64,000 bases of DNA, taken from the NCBI GenBank assembly GCA_029968055.1, contig JASCNX010000003.1:1-64000 (forward strand), given 5' to 3'. Numbering within the stretch: position 1 is the stretch's first letter; each line of letters starts with the position of its first letter. This stretch comes from Xenophilus aerolatus. Its GTDB lineage: Bacteria; Pseudomonadota; Gammaproteobacteria; Burkholderiales; Burkholderiaceae_C. Positions 52,152 to 63,293 of this stretch are shown piece by piece. The notes under the pieces are model-generated. The model worked only from the letters and a program-made list of their open reading frames with translations, was not told where the DNA came from and made no database searches. The translations under genes were made by a program, and so were the position numbers.

Positions 52152-53723
52152 TTAATTCAGTCCTTTGGCCTGAGAGCGACGTGACGCTGAGGACCACTGT
52201 CGAAGAGCAAGTTGGGCGGCGGAGTATCGCCAGTGGACGGTGTCCTTCAATGCTTCGGGAATGTCGACATGCGCTCCCGTTATACGTGCGAGACGAGCTT
52301 CAAATTCTTCGTCAGAACCAAGCAGCGCCTCGGAGATCACCTGCGCCCCATGACGCAGGGTGATCTGTGCAGCCTCGTCAATGCCCCGCGTATCGGGTTG
52401 AGTCGAAAGACCCTCAGGATTGACATAATAAACCACGTGAGGATCATTCATTTTGAAGAAGCATTTTTTCTTCTCGACGCAACGCAGCCAGAAATCGTAG
52501 TCGCCGGCAGACCGGTATGAGGTGTCGAAGAGCCCGAGTTCATCATGCAAAGAACGCCGCCACATCGGTGCGTTGTGCGGAGAATTGGAGTGCATGAGAT
52601 TATTGGCGGTGACAATGGGGACATCACTGATCATTCCGACAGCCGCCGATAAGTCGAATGGCGCGTGACCATCGAACGAATAGAAAAAGTCTTGATAGAC
52701 AATGTCCACGAACGGAAATTTTTCGAAGATTTCCATTTGCCGCTCGAGCGAGTCGATTCTGCGCAGGTCATCGAGATTGGCATTCGTGAGGTAGCGTCCT
52801 CGCGCGAGTTGTACACCCAAGTTCCACGCTTCGTAGATGCCGATTCTCGACGCTGCCCTGTGATAAATGATGTTCGGGAACTGTCGGGCATAGGTCGCGA
52901 TCGCGGCTTCCTCACCTTCTGGAGAATCTGCGTCGATCACGATGAGTTCACAATGTTTCGTGAAAATCGACTGCTGCGTTATATTTTTCAAAAACTGCTC
53001 TATGTAGGCTCCGCCCTTGTACAGGCTTGTGATAATCGATATCGCCAACTCATCAGGCGTCCCGAGCGCCAGACTCGGAAAGACGCGAGGCTGGAACTGA
53101 GGCGCGCTGCTTCGCAACGACTTCGCCGTCCCCTCCCAGACATTCGCATCGAAGAATTCGTTGTCCCTCCCCATCCGAGGCGCGAGACTCGGATCATTGT
53201 TGGGTTCGACCACCTGTGTGCCCAGTGCCTTGACGGCAAATCGGGAGAAAAGAGTCAGTGCGAGCTTGCTGCGATCGAGCGATTGCTGTCGCAACTGGTT
53301 CGACCAGTACGCAATTTCGAAAGCGATCGGACTGCGGTTCAGAAATGTCGCATACAAAAATTGTACATAGCGACCGTCGGCGACCTCGGGTACAAGGGCG
53401 GAACGGTTTCTAACGGCATCAGCTTCCGCCGAATTCAAGATCGTAAGAGCCACACTGACCGAGGTCATTCCGCCAGAGCTGACGGCCGAGCTCCAATTGG
53501 CTCGCTCTTCGGCGCTTGGCGTCCGCTCCAACGCCAACCGGTACAACTGCACCACCAATTCGTCCAGCTGCGGATCGCTTGCGGATGCCCTTGGTGAGGC
53601 TGCTTCTCGCAGCCCGTTAGGCGCAGTGGCGGTACTCCTTGTCGCCTGCCGAACTCTCAAAAGGGGAGACAACAGAACCCGAACCCACCGCTTCGCATGT
53701 TTCCACCCTAGCTCATTTGCCAC
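52152..53723 (-). CDS. Glycosyltransferase family 2 with N-terminal DUF4214-like repeats
   Basis: A 523-residue protein. Residues about 52-105 and 115-168 are two DUF4214-like units (LYRLALERTPSAEERANW and LYATFLNRSPIAFEIAYW). A GT2 domain begins at about 227 (LAISIITSLYKGGAYIEQFL) with the DAD motif at 264-266 and ends near 440. The final 80 residues are helical. DUF4214 units occur in secreted and glycan-related proteins and may bind the acceptor (inference). Start is GTG with a GTGAGG ribosome-binding site. GC content is clearly lower than in the rest of the window. Confidence 0.82.
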   Translation of the reverse strand: MANELGWKHAKRWVRVLLSPLLRVRQATRSTATAPNGLREAASPRASASDPQLDELVVQLYRLALERTPSAEERANWSSAVSSGGMTSVSVALTILNSAEADAVRNRSALVPEVADGRYVQFLYATFLNRSPIAFEIAYWSNQLRQQSLDRSKLALTLFSRFAVKALGTQVVEPNNDPSLAPRMGRDNEFFDANVWEGTAKSLRSSAPQFQPRVFPSLALGTPDELAISIITSLYKGGAYIEQFLKNITQQSIFTKHCELIVIDADSPEGEEAAIATYARQFPNIIYHRAASRIGIYEAWNLGVQLARGRYLTNANLDDLRRIDSLERQMEIFEKFPFVDIVYQDFFYSFDGHAPFDLSAAVGMISDVPIVTANNLMHSNSPHNAPMWRRSLHDELGLFDTSYRSAGDYDFWLRCVEKKKCFFKMNDPHVVYYVNPEGLSTQPDTRGIDEAAQITLRHGAQVISEALLGSDEEFEARLARITGAHVDIPEALKDTVHWRYSAAQLALRQWSSASRRSQAKGLN

Positions 53724-53771
53724 GCTACTACCTCACGCAAGAAAGGAATCCAGATCGATCCAGCAGGGTGC

Positions 53772-55739
53772 CTATTGGGCATCGATGCTCACTAGTCCAA
53801 TGCCCAAAGGCCTGGTATCTGCCGACGCGTTGTAAGTTGCTGGTGAGCGAACGGGCTTGGTCTCCAAGACAAGTTTTGCTGCACCGCCGTTCGCGCAATC
53901 ATCGGCAGATAGCTCGAAGTCAGCCGTCGTTGCGTCGGCCGTTGTGGCCTTTCCTGACCATAGGATGCGGCCATTGCGGGTGCGAACTGACACCTCTGGT
54001 GCCGTTTCCCCACTCGGCATGTACGCTGCCAATTTCAGCCGCAACTTGAGTGGCTGGTGGGCCAAGGTCGATGTGGAGCAAGGGATGGCAACCGCCGCGC
54101 GTTCGCGGCGCGCCCACACGCCCCAACTCTCCGGGGTATGCCACCCTTCCCGAAGCAGCTTGGCACCGTAACTATCGCGGGCCATCGAGTAGTGGCTTCG
54201 AGCTTCAAGGTGTTGCTTGAACTTTTGCGCGTCGTAGCGGACATAGATTGGCGAATCGCGCCCTGTGGCCAACTCGTCGAGCAGAGGTGCGATTTTTTCT
54301 GCGTCCAACCCGCACTTGGGCGGGCTGATGATCTCAGCGCGCTCGCCAGGTATCACCAATGCCTTGTCGCAAGACGGGCCGACGACTGCCCGCAGGGCTG
54401 CAGTCTGTGACATTGCTCGTCCCGAGTACCGGGTCAGGTAAATCTCTATCGGCGGATCGTAGAGTCCGGGAAGATGCTCTTGCAGCCAAGCCGATGCCGG
54501 AGAAGGTTCAAGATAGGACTCTGGCTGATCCGGGCGGTAGCTTGCGGCGCTTGCCAAGGTGTAAAGCAATAGGGCTGATCCGCCGACGACCTGCAACAGA
54601 CGCGTCGCCTGGCACCGCTTCACTCCAAGGTACAGGAGCGGGAAGAACAAAGGGATGTACCAAGTCGCATATCTGGCCAGCCCCGGCGTTGCGCCTGAGT
54701 TAAGGACCGTCGTGGAGGACTGAGCAAACAGATTGATGCCCAGGTACGCCACGGAAAAATACAAGGTCGTGCGAAGTGATCTCTCACCGCGTAGCAAATG
54801 TCGGCACCCGATCGCGCAGGCGCCCAAAATCAAGATGCCGAGCGGCCAATTTGGCAGCAGACCAACGTCGGGATCGACGAGCCACACCATGAATATCGAG
54901 CGGTCCGCGCTCATGTTGGCACCACCCGCAAACAGTTGAGGGGTAGGAACACCGTATCGGAACAGGTAGTAAAGAGGGTGCAGCGCAGCTATGCCCACGA
55001 CGGCAATCGTTTGGCAGACCTCGTTCAGACTCAGGCCCTCCTTGCGCCACCGAGGTAGGGCAAACGCCAGCGCCACGATGGCTAGCAGCGCGAATGGCGG
55101 ATTCTGCGTCGAAGCGAGGGCAAGAAACACTGCGGCTAGCGCGTAGGAGCGCTTGCCAATCAGCATGACGCTTGCGAGAACAAGCACGAATGTAAAAAAT
55201 TCGGTGTGTACCTTGTTCGTGAACCACAAGATCGGCGAAGCCACGATCAATAGAAGCACAGCCGTCAAACCCAGCCAGCCGTAACTTCGCACCGCAATCA
55301 GAAGCAACATGAGAAGCAGCAGTGCATGCTGGGCCATGAATGCCATGTGCGGGTCGATGTCGACTCCAAGTGCTCCTAAAGTTCGGCCTACAAATGCAGA
55401 AATCCCGCTGTACAACCAAAAATGGTTGAAGTCTGCGCTGCCGCCCAGGCGGAGATTTGGAAAGAGGTCGCGCAGTTGGTCGGTGGGAATCAGGCCAGAG
55501 ACAGCACCAGCGCTGGCGAATCTCGAATAAAGATCGAAAGAGGCTGCAGACATCCATGGATGTCCGAAACTTTTGAGTGCCAGATACAGCGCGTAGTACT
55601 CTGAGCCATCGCCAACCCGGTCTGCTGGTAGATCAGATACGTAGAAGAAAAATGCCGCTGCGAGCAGGCCGGCAACCACATAAGGTAGAGCGCGATGTCT
55701 CGTCGCCCTTCGGAGCTGATCGGCTGCCACTAAGTTCAA
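53772..55739 (-). CDS. GT-C-like multi-spanning membrane protein, unknown function
   Basis: A 655-residue protein. About ten hydrophobic helices lie between residues 19 and 400, after which about 250 residues are soluble and probably periplasmic. An early acidic loop ([16 protein letters not shown]) after the first helix is the usual place for the catalytic Asp of GT-C glycosyltransferases. I do not recognise a named family. It may transfer a sugar from a polyprenyl carrier, perhaps modifying the polysaccharide. The start is TTG, overlapping the oxidoreductase stop; GTG at 55730 is an alternative. Confidence 0.68.
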   Translation of the reverse strand: MNLVAADQLRRATRHRALPYVVAGLLAAAFFFYVSDLPADRVGDGSEYYALYLALKSFGHPWMSAASFDLYSRFASAGAVSGLIPTDQLRDLFPNLRLGGSADFNHFWLYSGISAFVGRTLGALGVDIDPHMAFMAQHALLLLMLLLIAVRSYGWLGLTAVLLLIVASPILWFTNKVHTEFFTFVLVLASVMLIGKRSYALAAVFLALASTQNPPFALLAIVALAFALPRWRKEGLSLNEVCQTIAVVGIAALHPLYYLFRYGVPTPQLFAGGANMSADRSIFMVWLVDPDVGLLPNWPLGILILGACAIGCRHLLRGERSLRTTLYFSVAYLGINLFAQSSTTVLNSGATPGLARYATWYIPLFFPLLYLGVKRCQATRLLQVVGGSALLLYTLASAASYRPDQPESYLEPSPASAWLQEHLPGLYDPPIEIYLTRYSGRAMSQTAALRAVVGPSCDKALVIPGERAEIISPPKCGLDAEKIAPLLDELATGRDSPIYVRYDAQKFKQHLEARSHYSMARDSYGAKLLREGWHTPESWGVWARRERAAVAIPCSTSTLAHQPLKLRLKLAAYMPSGETAPEVSVRTRNGRILWSGKATTADATTADFELSADDCANGGAAKLVLETKPVRSPATYNASADTRPLGIGLVSIDAQ

Positions 55740-57052
55740 TTTAATCTGTTCAGCAGCGAATCGGCCGCTTTCCGACCTTCACGGATCGCATAGTTGGTTC
55801 CCCGGTCTTCGGGATAAATCTGTGCCATGGTGTAGATCGAGCCGTTTTCGAACGGCGTCGCGGTCGCTGGAACATATTGCGAATAATTTTTCTCTGTGAC
55901 CGGTTGTGCGTAGTCAGCCCTCCAAACGCGATACTCGAGAATCCAGTCCTTCCGCATTTTCGGGAACATTCTCTGCAGGTGGGGAAAAGCGAAATCCAGA
56001 TACTGTTCGTCGCTGAATGCCCATACCGGATCATCGACGGCCAGATATCGCGAGAGAAACGCGATATGCGTCCCTGCGTAGTTGTCGGGCAAGTCAAAGT
56101 TGGTATGTTCGATAACTCCGACGAAGGGGAAGCCTGGGTCGTTAACGTTCGTCCAGTAGGTGTCGGACAGGCTCTTGTTCAGCCGAAGCACCAAGCACAT
56201 GTTCCCGAGGTATTTCACACGTTCGAGACTGTTGACCCAGGCGTCGTGGCCTGAGCCGGCGAACAACTTGGCAATGATCGGGAACGAGGGTGTGAAGAGG
56301 TACTCGCGCCCAACCACCGGCCCGGCAGAGGTCTGTAACGCGGAAATGCGGCCACCAGCAGTCGATACCCCGCTGGCCGTTGTGTTGAGCATGACGCGGC
56401 CGCCAAGCTCTTCCACAGCCCGCGTGAGCGCATCCGCCAGCCTGCCGAATCCACCCTTGAAATAGGCGAGCTCCTCGCCGCCCTTCTTGTCGCGCGTGCT
56501 GCCTCGCAGCACCAGCTTTTTCCAGAACCAAACCGCATTGACCGCTTCAGCGAACACCGAGAACTTGGCCTCGATCAAGGGTTCCCAGACGATGCGATAA
56601 ACATTCTTGCCGCAGAGCGGTTCGAGCCACTCTCGGATGCTGAGATGTTCGATGGTTCGCCAGTCCTTGACGCGGCGAACCTGGAGCACCAAGAGGCCGA
56701 GGCGGATGCGGTCGATCAGCGGCAGGGCAGTGAACCGAAGCAGGTCGAGGGGAGTCGAGAGCTTCCACATGCGGCCATTGAAGAACATTCCGGTTCGCGA
56801 GGGCAGCGTGATGACGTCTCCCTCCATCCCCAGTTCTTTCACCAGCTCGGGCACATAGCGATCGTTGTTGAACCAGTGGTGGTAGAACTTCTCCAGTCGA
56901 ATCCCGTCGTTGAACTCGAAAGTGCCTGCAAGACCGCCCGGGGCGCTGTCGCCCTCGACAACGCAAACTTTGCGGCCAGCCTTTGCAAGGCAATAAGCTG
57001 CCGTGAGGCCGGTGAAGCCTCCGCCAACGATTACAACGTCGTACTCTGTCAT
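55736..57052 (-). CDS. FAD-dependent oxidoreductase (protoporphyrinogen oxidase/UDP-galactopyranose mutase-like)
   Basis: A 438-residue flavoprotein. [20 protein letters not shown] (5-24) binds the ADP part of FAD and [13 protein letters not shown] follows. The C-terminal [20 protein letters not shown] closes the flavin site. Such genes are frequent in O-antigen clusters beside the glycosyltransferase and membrane protein genes found here. Activity unknown; oxidation of a lipid-linked intermediate is one idea. Confidence 0.82.
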   Translation of the reverse strand: MTEYDVVIVGGGFTGLTAAYCLAKAGRKVCVVEGDSAPGGLAGTFEFNDGIRLEKFYHHWFNNDRYVPELVKELGMEGDVITLPSRTGMFFNGRMWKLSTPLDLLRFTALPLIDRIRLGLLVLQVRRVKDWRTIEHLSIREWLEPLCGKNVYRIVWEPLIEAKFSVFAEAVNAVWFWKKLVLRGSTRDKKGGEELAYFKGGFGRLADALTRAVEELGGRVMLNTTASGVSTAGGRISALQTSAGPVVGREYLFTPSFPIIAKLFAGSGHDAWVNSLERVKYLGNMCLVLRLNKSLSDTYWTNVNDPGFPFVGVIEHTNFDLPDNYAGTHIAFLSRYLAVDDPVWAFSDEQYLDFAFPHLQRMFPKMRKDWILEYRVWRADYAQPVTEKNYSQYVPATATPFENGSIYTMAQIYPEDRGTNYAIREGRKAADSLLNRLN

Positions 57053-57070
57053 GAAAGTGATTCGTTTCGG

Positions 57071-58066
57071 TTAGTGGGGCTGCGGTGTGTGTGCCGTGCG
57101 GGCCCCGCGCAACAGTCCGGGTGAAATTGCGAGGCACAGGGCGCCGGCAAGCGTCGTGGGCAACCAGAGGCTCAAATGGGCGATCAGCGCAAAGCTGGCG
57201 CCTTGTTCTGTTGTGCCCCCTACGAGGGTCATGCCGGCGAAGGCTGCGAGGTGAAAGGGGCCGATGTAGCCCGGGGACGACGGAACCAGCGTGGCCAAGG
57301 TCGCCAGCGCCATGATGATGAGGCCGGCCAGGAACGTCGCCTTCAGGCCAAAGCCAAGAAGAAGGCAATAGAACAAAGTGGCCTCGCCGAGCCAAATTGC
57401 GAGCGAGAGCAACCCTGCTGTCCAAAGTAGCGACGGCTTCGACATGGCACCGAAGCCTTCGAGAAGCTGTCTGAGGTTTCTTGCCAGTGCGCCCTCAAAG
57501 CGCTCCAGCCGGGACGCCAGAGCGCCACTGGTCAGCAAGATCAATCCCAGGCACAGCGGCGCGACAATGCCCAACGCCAGTACAGTTTGCCGGACCCAGG
57601 CGTGCAACTGCAGATCGGGACTAGCCCACAAGCCGATGCCCATCAAAAGCACGATGGTCACCAGGTCCAGCAGACGCTCCATTACCAGGCTGGCGAAGGA
57701 TAGTGCGCGAGTGATCCCCAGTGACGAGGGGAACACGAATGCCCGCACAGCGTCGCCAAGGCGCAGGGGAAGCACGTTGTTCAGCGCGATCGAACCCAAG
57801 AACGGCGCGACGCATTTTGCAGAATCGACGGTCCCTCCTGCGGACCTGAGCATCAGCGCCCAACGCACGATGCGCAGCCAGTAATCGACGCTGAGCGCGA
57901 TGAGGCCTACCACCAGAAACGTCCAGTTGAAGCCCAGCACCGCACGCCTCAACTCGGCGGGGTCGATACGGTGGACGATGTAGCCTACACAGATTGCGGA
58001 AACGGCAAGGCCGATGGCCACGGAAAGCCATTTGCCCCGGCTCTTCTTCTTCTCGTGCTGAGTCAT
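57071..58066 (-). CDS. LPG-synthase-like (AglD2/YbhN) membrane protein
   Basis: A 331-residue integral membrane protein of the lysylphosphatidylglycerol synthase transmembrane family. About eight helices; conserved GLIALSVDYWLRIVRWALML, NNVLPLRLGDAVRAF and VPSSPGYIGPFHLAAF. Family members near glycosyltransferases are thought to help flip or transfer polyprenyl-linked sugars, but this is not settled. ATGA overlap with the upstream GT2 gene. Confidence 0.85.
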   Translation of the reverse strand: MTQHEKKKSRGKWLSVAIGLAVSAICVGYIVHRIDPAELRRAVLGFNWTFLVVGLIALSVDYWLRIVRWALMLRSAGGTVDSAKCVAPFLGSIALNNVLPLRLGDAVRAFVFPSSLGITRALSFASLVMERLLDLVTIVLLMGIGLWASPDLQLHAWVRQTVLALGIVAPLCLGLILLTSGALASRLERFEGALARNLRQLLEGFGAMSKPSLLWTAGLLSLAIWLGEATLFYCLLLGFGLKATFLAGLIIMALATLATLVPSSPGYIGPFHLAAFAGMTLVGGTTEQGASFALIAHLSLWLPTTLAGALCLAISPGLLRGARTAHTPQPH

Positions 58067-59049
58067 AGCCTGATTTCGTTCGTATCGAAGTTCAGGGCGT
58101 TCTCGACGATCGCCACGGGCTCGCCGCGCAACATCAAGTACACCCGCAGCAGGTACTCCCCCACGATCCCGAGGAGCAGTGACTGCAAGCCGATTCCGAA
58201 CAACACCAGGATATGGATGCTGGCCAGGCCGCGCGGGAGGTCTGGCTGCAAGAGTCGCAGGGCGATGTAATACAGCGCGCCAAGTACGCTGAGCAGGATC
58301 ATGGCGATGCCCGCAGCGGACGCAAGGCGCAGGGGCACGGTGGAGTGATTGAAAACTGCCGTCAAGCCCAGCTTGATCAGCCGAGCGACGCCAAACTTGC
58401 TGTCACCGGCGACACGCGCGCTGCGCTCGTACTCGATGCCAACTTGCCTGAAGCCGAGGTCTGCGATCATTCCTCGCAGGTAGGGATTGGGCGTCCGGAT
58501 CTTGAGCAGCGCAGTCACCACCCGTCGATCGACCAGTCGAAAGTCTCCGACATCTCGTGGAATCGAGTGATCGCTCAGGCGATCGATCGCCCAATAGCCG
58601 ACCCGCCTGAATGCGTTGAGAAGTGGGCCTTCCTGGCGTTTCTTCCGGACACCGTAGACGACGTGGTAGCCGGCTTGCCAACGCTCGAAAAACTGCTCGA
58701 GCAATTCTGGAGGGTCCTGAAGATCGGCATCGATCTGCATGATCGCGTCGCCGCGCGCGTGCATGTAGTTGGCCAGGATCGATCGTTGGAACCCGAAGTT
58801 CTTCGAGAAGCGAATGGCCTTCACGCGCGTATCCGCAGCCGCTAGCTGTCCCAGCCGCGCCCAGGTCGCGTCCTCGGAGTGATTGTCTGTAAAGACGAAC
58901 TCGAGGTCGCACCGGTCGGCCATCCGCTCCGCCAGCGCGACCAGACGGCCATACAGCGCGTCCAGATTGTCCTGCTCGTTGAGGACCGGAATGGCGAGGG
59001 AGACCAATGGCTTGTCGCCAGGTGCTCCAGATGCTTGAGTCAGTGTCAT
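58063..59049 (-). CDS. Polyprenyl-phosphate glycosyltransferase (GT2, DPM1/ArnC-like)
   Basis: A 328-residue enzyme. The GT2 domain starts at VSLAIPVLNEQDNLDALY; the metal motif is QIDADLQDPPELL. Two C-terminal transmembrane helices (about 240-262 and 274-300) place it in the inner membrane. Such enzymes load a sugar on undecaprenyl phosphate. With the downstream YbhN-like protein, flavoprotein and GT-C-like protein it forms a four-gene set typical of periplasmic glycan modification. Confidence 0.87.
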   Translation of the reverse strand: MTLTQASGAPGDKPLVSLAIPVLNEQDNLDALYGRLVALAERMADRCDLEFVFTDNHSEDATWARLGQLAAADTRVKAIRFSKNFGFQRSILANYMHARGDAIMQIDADLQDPPELLEQFFERWQAGYHVVYGVRKKRQEGPLLNAFRRVGYWAIDRLSDHSIPRDVGDFRLVDRRVVTALLKIRTPNPYLRGMIADLGFRQVGIEYERSARVAGDSKFGVARLIKLGLTAVFNHSTVPLRLASAAGIAMILLSVLGALYYIALRLLQPDLPRGLASIHILVLFGIGLQSLLLGIVGEYLLRVYLMLRGEPVAIVENALNFDTNEIRL

Positions 59050-59206
59050 GGTAGACGGCGCGACCCGCGTCCCGCCTTGAAAGATCGCACGCTACCTTGC
59101 GTCATGCGGCACGTGCGCCACTGCGGAGATCGCGCGCGATCGGCTGTTGGCCAGCAACATTCCGGCCCGGCCGCACACACTGTGCGCCCGGGGTCCGGGT
59201 GCCAGC

Positions 59207-60448
<1,242 letters not shown>

Positions 60449-62131
60449 ATGTCTCAGCAGCCCCCACTTCCCGCAGCCTTTGCCAGCCGGTTCGTTTCGT
60501 ACGCCCAGAACTGGGAAGACGTCATGCTCTGGCGCGCTCTGCGCCATGTTTCTCCCGGGTTCTACATCGACGTTGGAGCGCAGTCTCCTGACACGGATTC
60601 GGTGACCAGGGCCTTCAGCCAGAGTGGGTGGAGGGGCATCAATGTCGAGCCCCATCCTGTCTATCTGGAGCAGTTGAAAGAACGACGACCCGAGGACATC
60701 AACCTGGGAGTCGCCGTCGGAGTTGTTGCGGGCCGCCTGAGCATGAGCCTGGTCGATGGCACCGGGCTCTCGACCGCGGATGCCCAACTGATGCAGCAAC
60801 ATGCGGCCGCCGGTTACACGCTTCGCCAGCACGAGGTGGATGTCCTGACCCTGGCGGAGATCTGGCGCCGGCACGTACCGGAAGGCCAGCCCGTTCATTT
60901 CCTCAAGGTCGATGTCGAGGGCCTTGAGAAGGCGGTGCTGGAAGGCGCCGATTGGGTCCAGCAGCGGCCCTGGATCGTGGTCGTCGAGGCGATGCTTCCG
61001 AACGAGCAGGTCGAGTGTCACGAGCAATGGGAACCGCTACTCCTCGATGCGCGTTACGAATTCGTCTACGCGGACGGATTGAACCGTTTTTATGTGGCCG
61101 AAGAACACCCAGAACTGGCGGGCGCGTTCCGGTACCCGCCGAACGTATTCGACAACCATGTGAGCGTGGCGCTCAGCGAGTACGAGATCCGATGCGACGC
61201 GCAAGCCGAGGCGTTGCAGCGCCTGAGTGAGCAGCATGTGCACATGGATGCCCAGTTGGACTCGCTCGGCCGCAGCCTGGGCGAGGCACACGGCAGGATC
61301 GAAGTGACCGAGGCGTCAGCAATTCGGGCTCGTGAGCGTGCCATGGCGCTGCAAGACCAATTGGAGCTGGAGCGTGCCACCTTGAATCGGTCCATCCAGG
61401 AGCGTGACCAACTGCTTGCCGAGTCGCGCCGCAGGGTCACGGCGGTCGAGGAAGAGCGGGCGGCCCTCTTGCAGTCTCCGTGGTGGCGTGTCACAGGCCC
61501 CTTCCGCCGCCTGGGCGGGGCGCTGCCTGCGCCTGTGCGTCGCGGTGTGCGCAGTGCGGCCTACTGGGTCAGGACCCCGCACAAGATTCCTTCGCGTCTG
61601 GCGGCCATCGGCGCGGCACGGGCAGCGCAGCGGCGCAATGCGGCGCGTCCGCCCCTGAACCTTTACCCGGCCGAGGCGCCGGGTCGCCCTGCCGAGCCCC
61701 CGGTGCCCGAACCCGTTGCTGCTGTGCGCGACCGTGCCTCCGCCATTCAATGGTGCGTCGACGTGCTGAGGGGTCATCCCGAAGTGCGGCAGCGTTTTCC
61801 ACAAGCTCTGTCGAACCCTGAACTCGGATTCGCGCAGTGGGTGCGGGGTGAGGGCGGCGTGCAGTTTCGCCTCGATGGCGAAGCACGCGCGCAGGTGCTG
61901 GATGCTCTAGGCGCCAGGCCGGCCGAGCGTGTTCGGACCTACCTGCAGTCGCGCCCCGACGTGTTGGCCTCGTTCCCGCTGGGCCTTCAGGTGGCGGGAC
62001 AAGATGCCATCTATCGCTGGTTTGCCAATTTCGGCTGTGCTGAAAGTGGGCTCACGGTGGGTGAGGTGCTTTGGGCACTGATGCTCGAACGCGAAGAAGC
62101 GATGGATACGCGCGGAGAACAAACTCGATGA
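60449..62131 (+). CDS. FkbM-family methyltransferase with coiled coil and duplicated C-terminal motif
   Basis: A 560-residue protein in three parts. Residues about 15-215 form the FkbM SAM-methyltransferase (FYIDVGAQSPDTDSVTRAF, FLKVDVEGLEKAVLEGADW). Residues about 250-342 are a charged coiled coil ending in a basic SPWWRVTGPFRRLGGALP segment. Residues about 430-545 hold two copies of a motif of about 30 residues with the core H/R-P-E/D-V, FP, and Q/R-W (439-468 and 498-529). It probably O-methylates a sugar of the polysaccharide. It overlaps the following glycosyltransferase by four bases (ATGA). Confidence 0.82.
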   Translation: MSQQPPLPAAFASRFVSYAQNWEDVMLWRALRHVSPGFYIDVGAQSPDTDSVTRAFSQSGWRGINVEPHPVYLEQLKERRPEDINLGVAVGVVAGRLSMSLVDGTGLSTADAQLMQQHAAAGYTLRQHEVDVLTLAEIWRRHVPEGQPVHFLKVDVEGLEKAVLEGADWVQQRPWIVVVEAMLPNEQVECHEQWEPLLLDARYEFVYADGLNRFYVAEEHPELAGAFRYPPNVFDNHVSVALSEYEIRCDAQAEALQRLSEQHVHMDAQLDSLGRSLGEAHGRIEVTEASAIRARERAMALQDQLELERATLNRSIQERDQLLAESRRRVTAVEEERAALLQSPWWRVTGPFRRLGGALPAPVRRGVRSAAYWVRTPHKIPSRLAAIGAARAAQRRNAARPPLNLYPAEAPGRPAEPPVPEPVAAVRDRASAIQWCVDVLRGHPEVRQRFPQALSNPELGFAQWVRGEGGVQFRLDGEARAQVLDALGARPAERVRTYLQSRPDVLASFPLGLQVAGQDAIYRWFANFGCAESGLTVGEVLWALMLEREEAMDTRGEQTR

Positions 62132-63264
62132 CAGGGAACGCCAAGGCACGTGTTGCGTTGGACACCTACGTGCTGGCGCAAGGCATCAAGACCGGCGTGT
62201 ACAGGGTCTGTGACGAGCTGTTCCCCAGGCTCATGAAGTCGCCTCGCATCAGCAGTTGCCTGTACTTCCGGGAGGGCACCGCCCAGCACGAATTGACCTT
62301 GCGCCAGAAGATGCCCCGCCCGCTCTGCAAAGCAGCCGGCGAGGCGCCGGGTGACGGCGTCGACATCGTGCTGTCCCCTTTCGGCGTAGCGCCGCCCGAA
62401 TGGCTGGCCGACCCGCGCTTGCTGCGGGCGCACATCATCTACGACCTGATCGCTATCCACCATCCCGAATACTTCACCGAAGCAGGAGCTGCCGAAGTCA
62501 AGAGGATCATGGATTCGCTCGAGCGCGACATGATCGTCTTCGCCATTTCGGAGTGCACGAAGCGCGACCTGCTGGCTTACCGGCCTGATCTGGAGCCCGA
62601 TCGGATCGTGGTCATTCCCCTGGCCGCCGGCGAGAGTTTTCGGCCCGTTTCCGAAGAAGGTGCAGGCATTTCCGTACGAGAGAAGTACGGCATACCCCCG
62701 GATGTCCCTTACCTGCTGAGCCTTGCCACCCTCGAAGTGCGCAAGAACATGGATGTGATCGTGCGCGCTTTTGCGCTGCACTTGGAAGCGCATCCGGACA
62801 GCGACCTTCATCTCGTGCTTGCCGGCATGTCTGGCTGGAAGCTCGACGGCCTTCGCAGCGCCCTGGCTTCGGTCCGCCGGTGGCGGCATCGGATCATCCT
62901 GACCGGTTTCGTCGAGGATCAGGATCTCTCCGCGCTTTACAGCCAGTCGCTTGCCTTTTGCTATCTCTCGAGGTATGAGGGCTTCGGCTTGCCGCCGTTG
63001 GAAGCCATGGCATGCGGCGTACCCGTGATCTGTGCTGACAACTCGTCCTTGCCGGAAGTCGTTGGAAACGCGGGCATGCTGGTGGGCGCGAACGATGCAT
63101 CAGGTGTTGCCGCGGCGATCGAGCAGCTCAAGAACTCTCCGGCATTGCGGCAGGATTTGTCACGCGCCGGGCTGCTGCGGGCTCAGGCCTTTTCCTGGGA
63201 ATGCTGCGCGGAGTTAATAATTGATACTTTGGTACTAGAATTCGAGCGACGCGCGTCCGTCTGA
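62128..63264 (+). CDS. Glycosyltransferase family 4
   Basis: A 378-residue GT-B enzyme of the mannosyltransferase type. LLSLATLEVRKNMDVIVRAF begins the C-terminal domain, and CYLSRYEGFGLPPLEAMACG with the E-x7-E pattern is the donor site. It probably uses GDP-mannose, GDP-fucose or dTDP-rhamnose made in this locus. The last 60 bases are unusually AT-rich. ATGA overlap with the FkbM gene. Confidence 0.88.
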   Translation: MTGNAKARVALDTYVLAQGIKTGVYRVCDELFPRLMKSPRISSCLYFREGTAQHELTLRQKMPRPLCKAAGEAPGDGVDIVLSPFGVAPPEWLADPRLLRAHIIYDLIAIHHPEYFTEAGAAEVKRIMDSLERDMIVFAISECTKRDLLAYRPDLEPDRIVVIPLAAGESFRPVSEEGAGISVREKYGIPPDVPYLLSLATLEVRKNMDVIVRAFALHLEAHPDSDLHLVLAGMSGWKLDGLRSALASVRRWRHRIILTGFVEDQDLSALYSQSLAFCYLSRYEGFGLPPLEAMACGVPVICADNSSLPEVVGNAGMLVGANDASGVAAAIEQLKNSPALRQDLSRAGLLRAQAFSWECCAELIIDTLVLEFERRASV

Positions 63265-63293
63265 TTCGCCGTGTCCAAGAGGAAATCACATTC

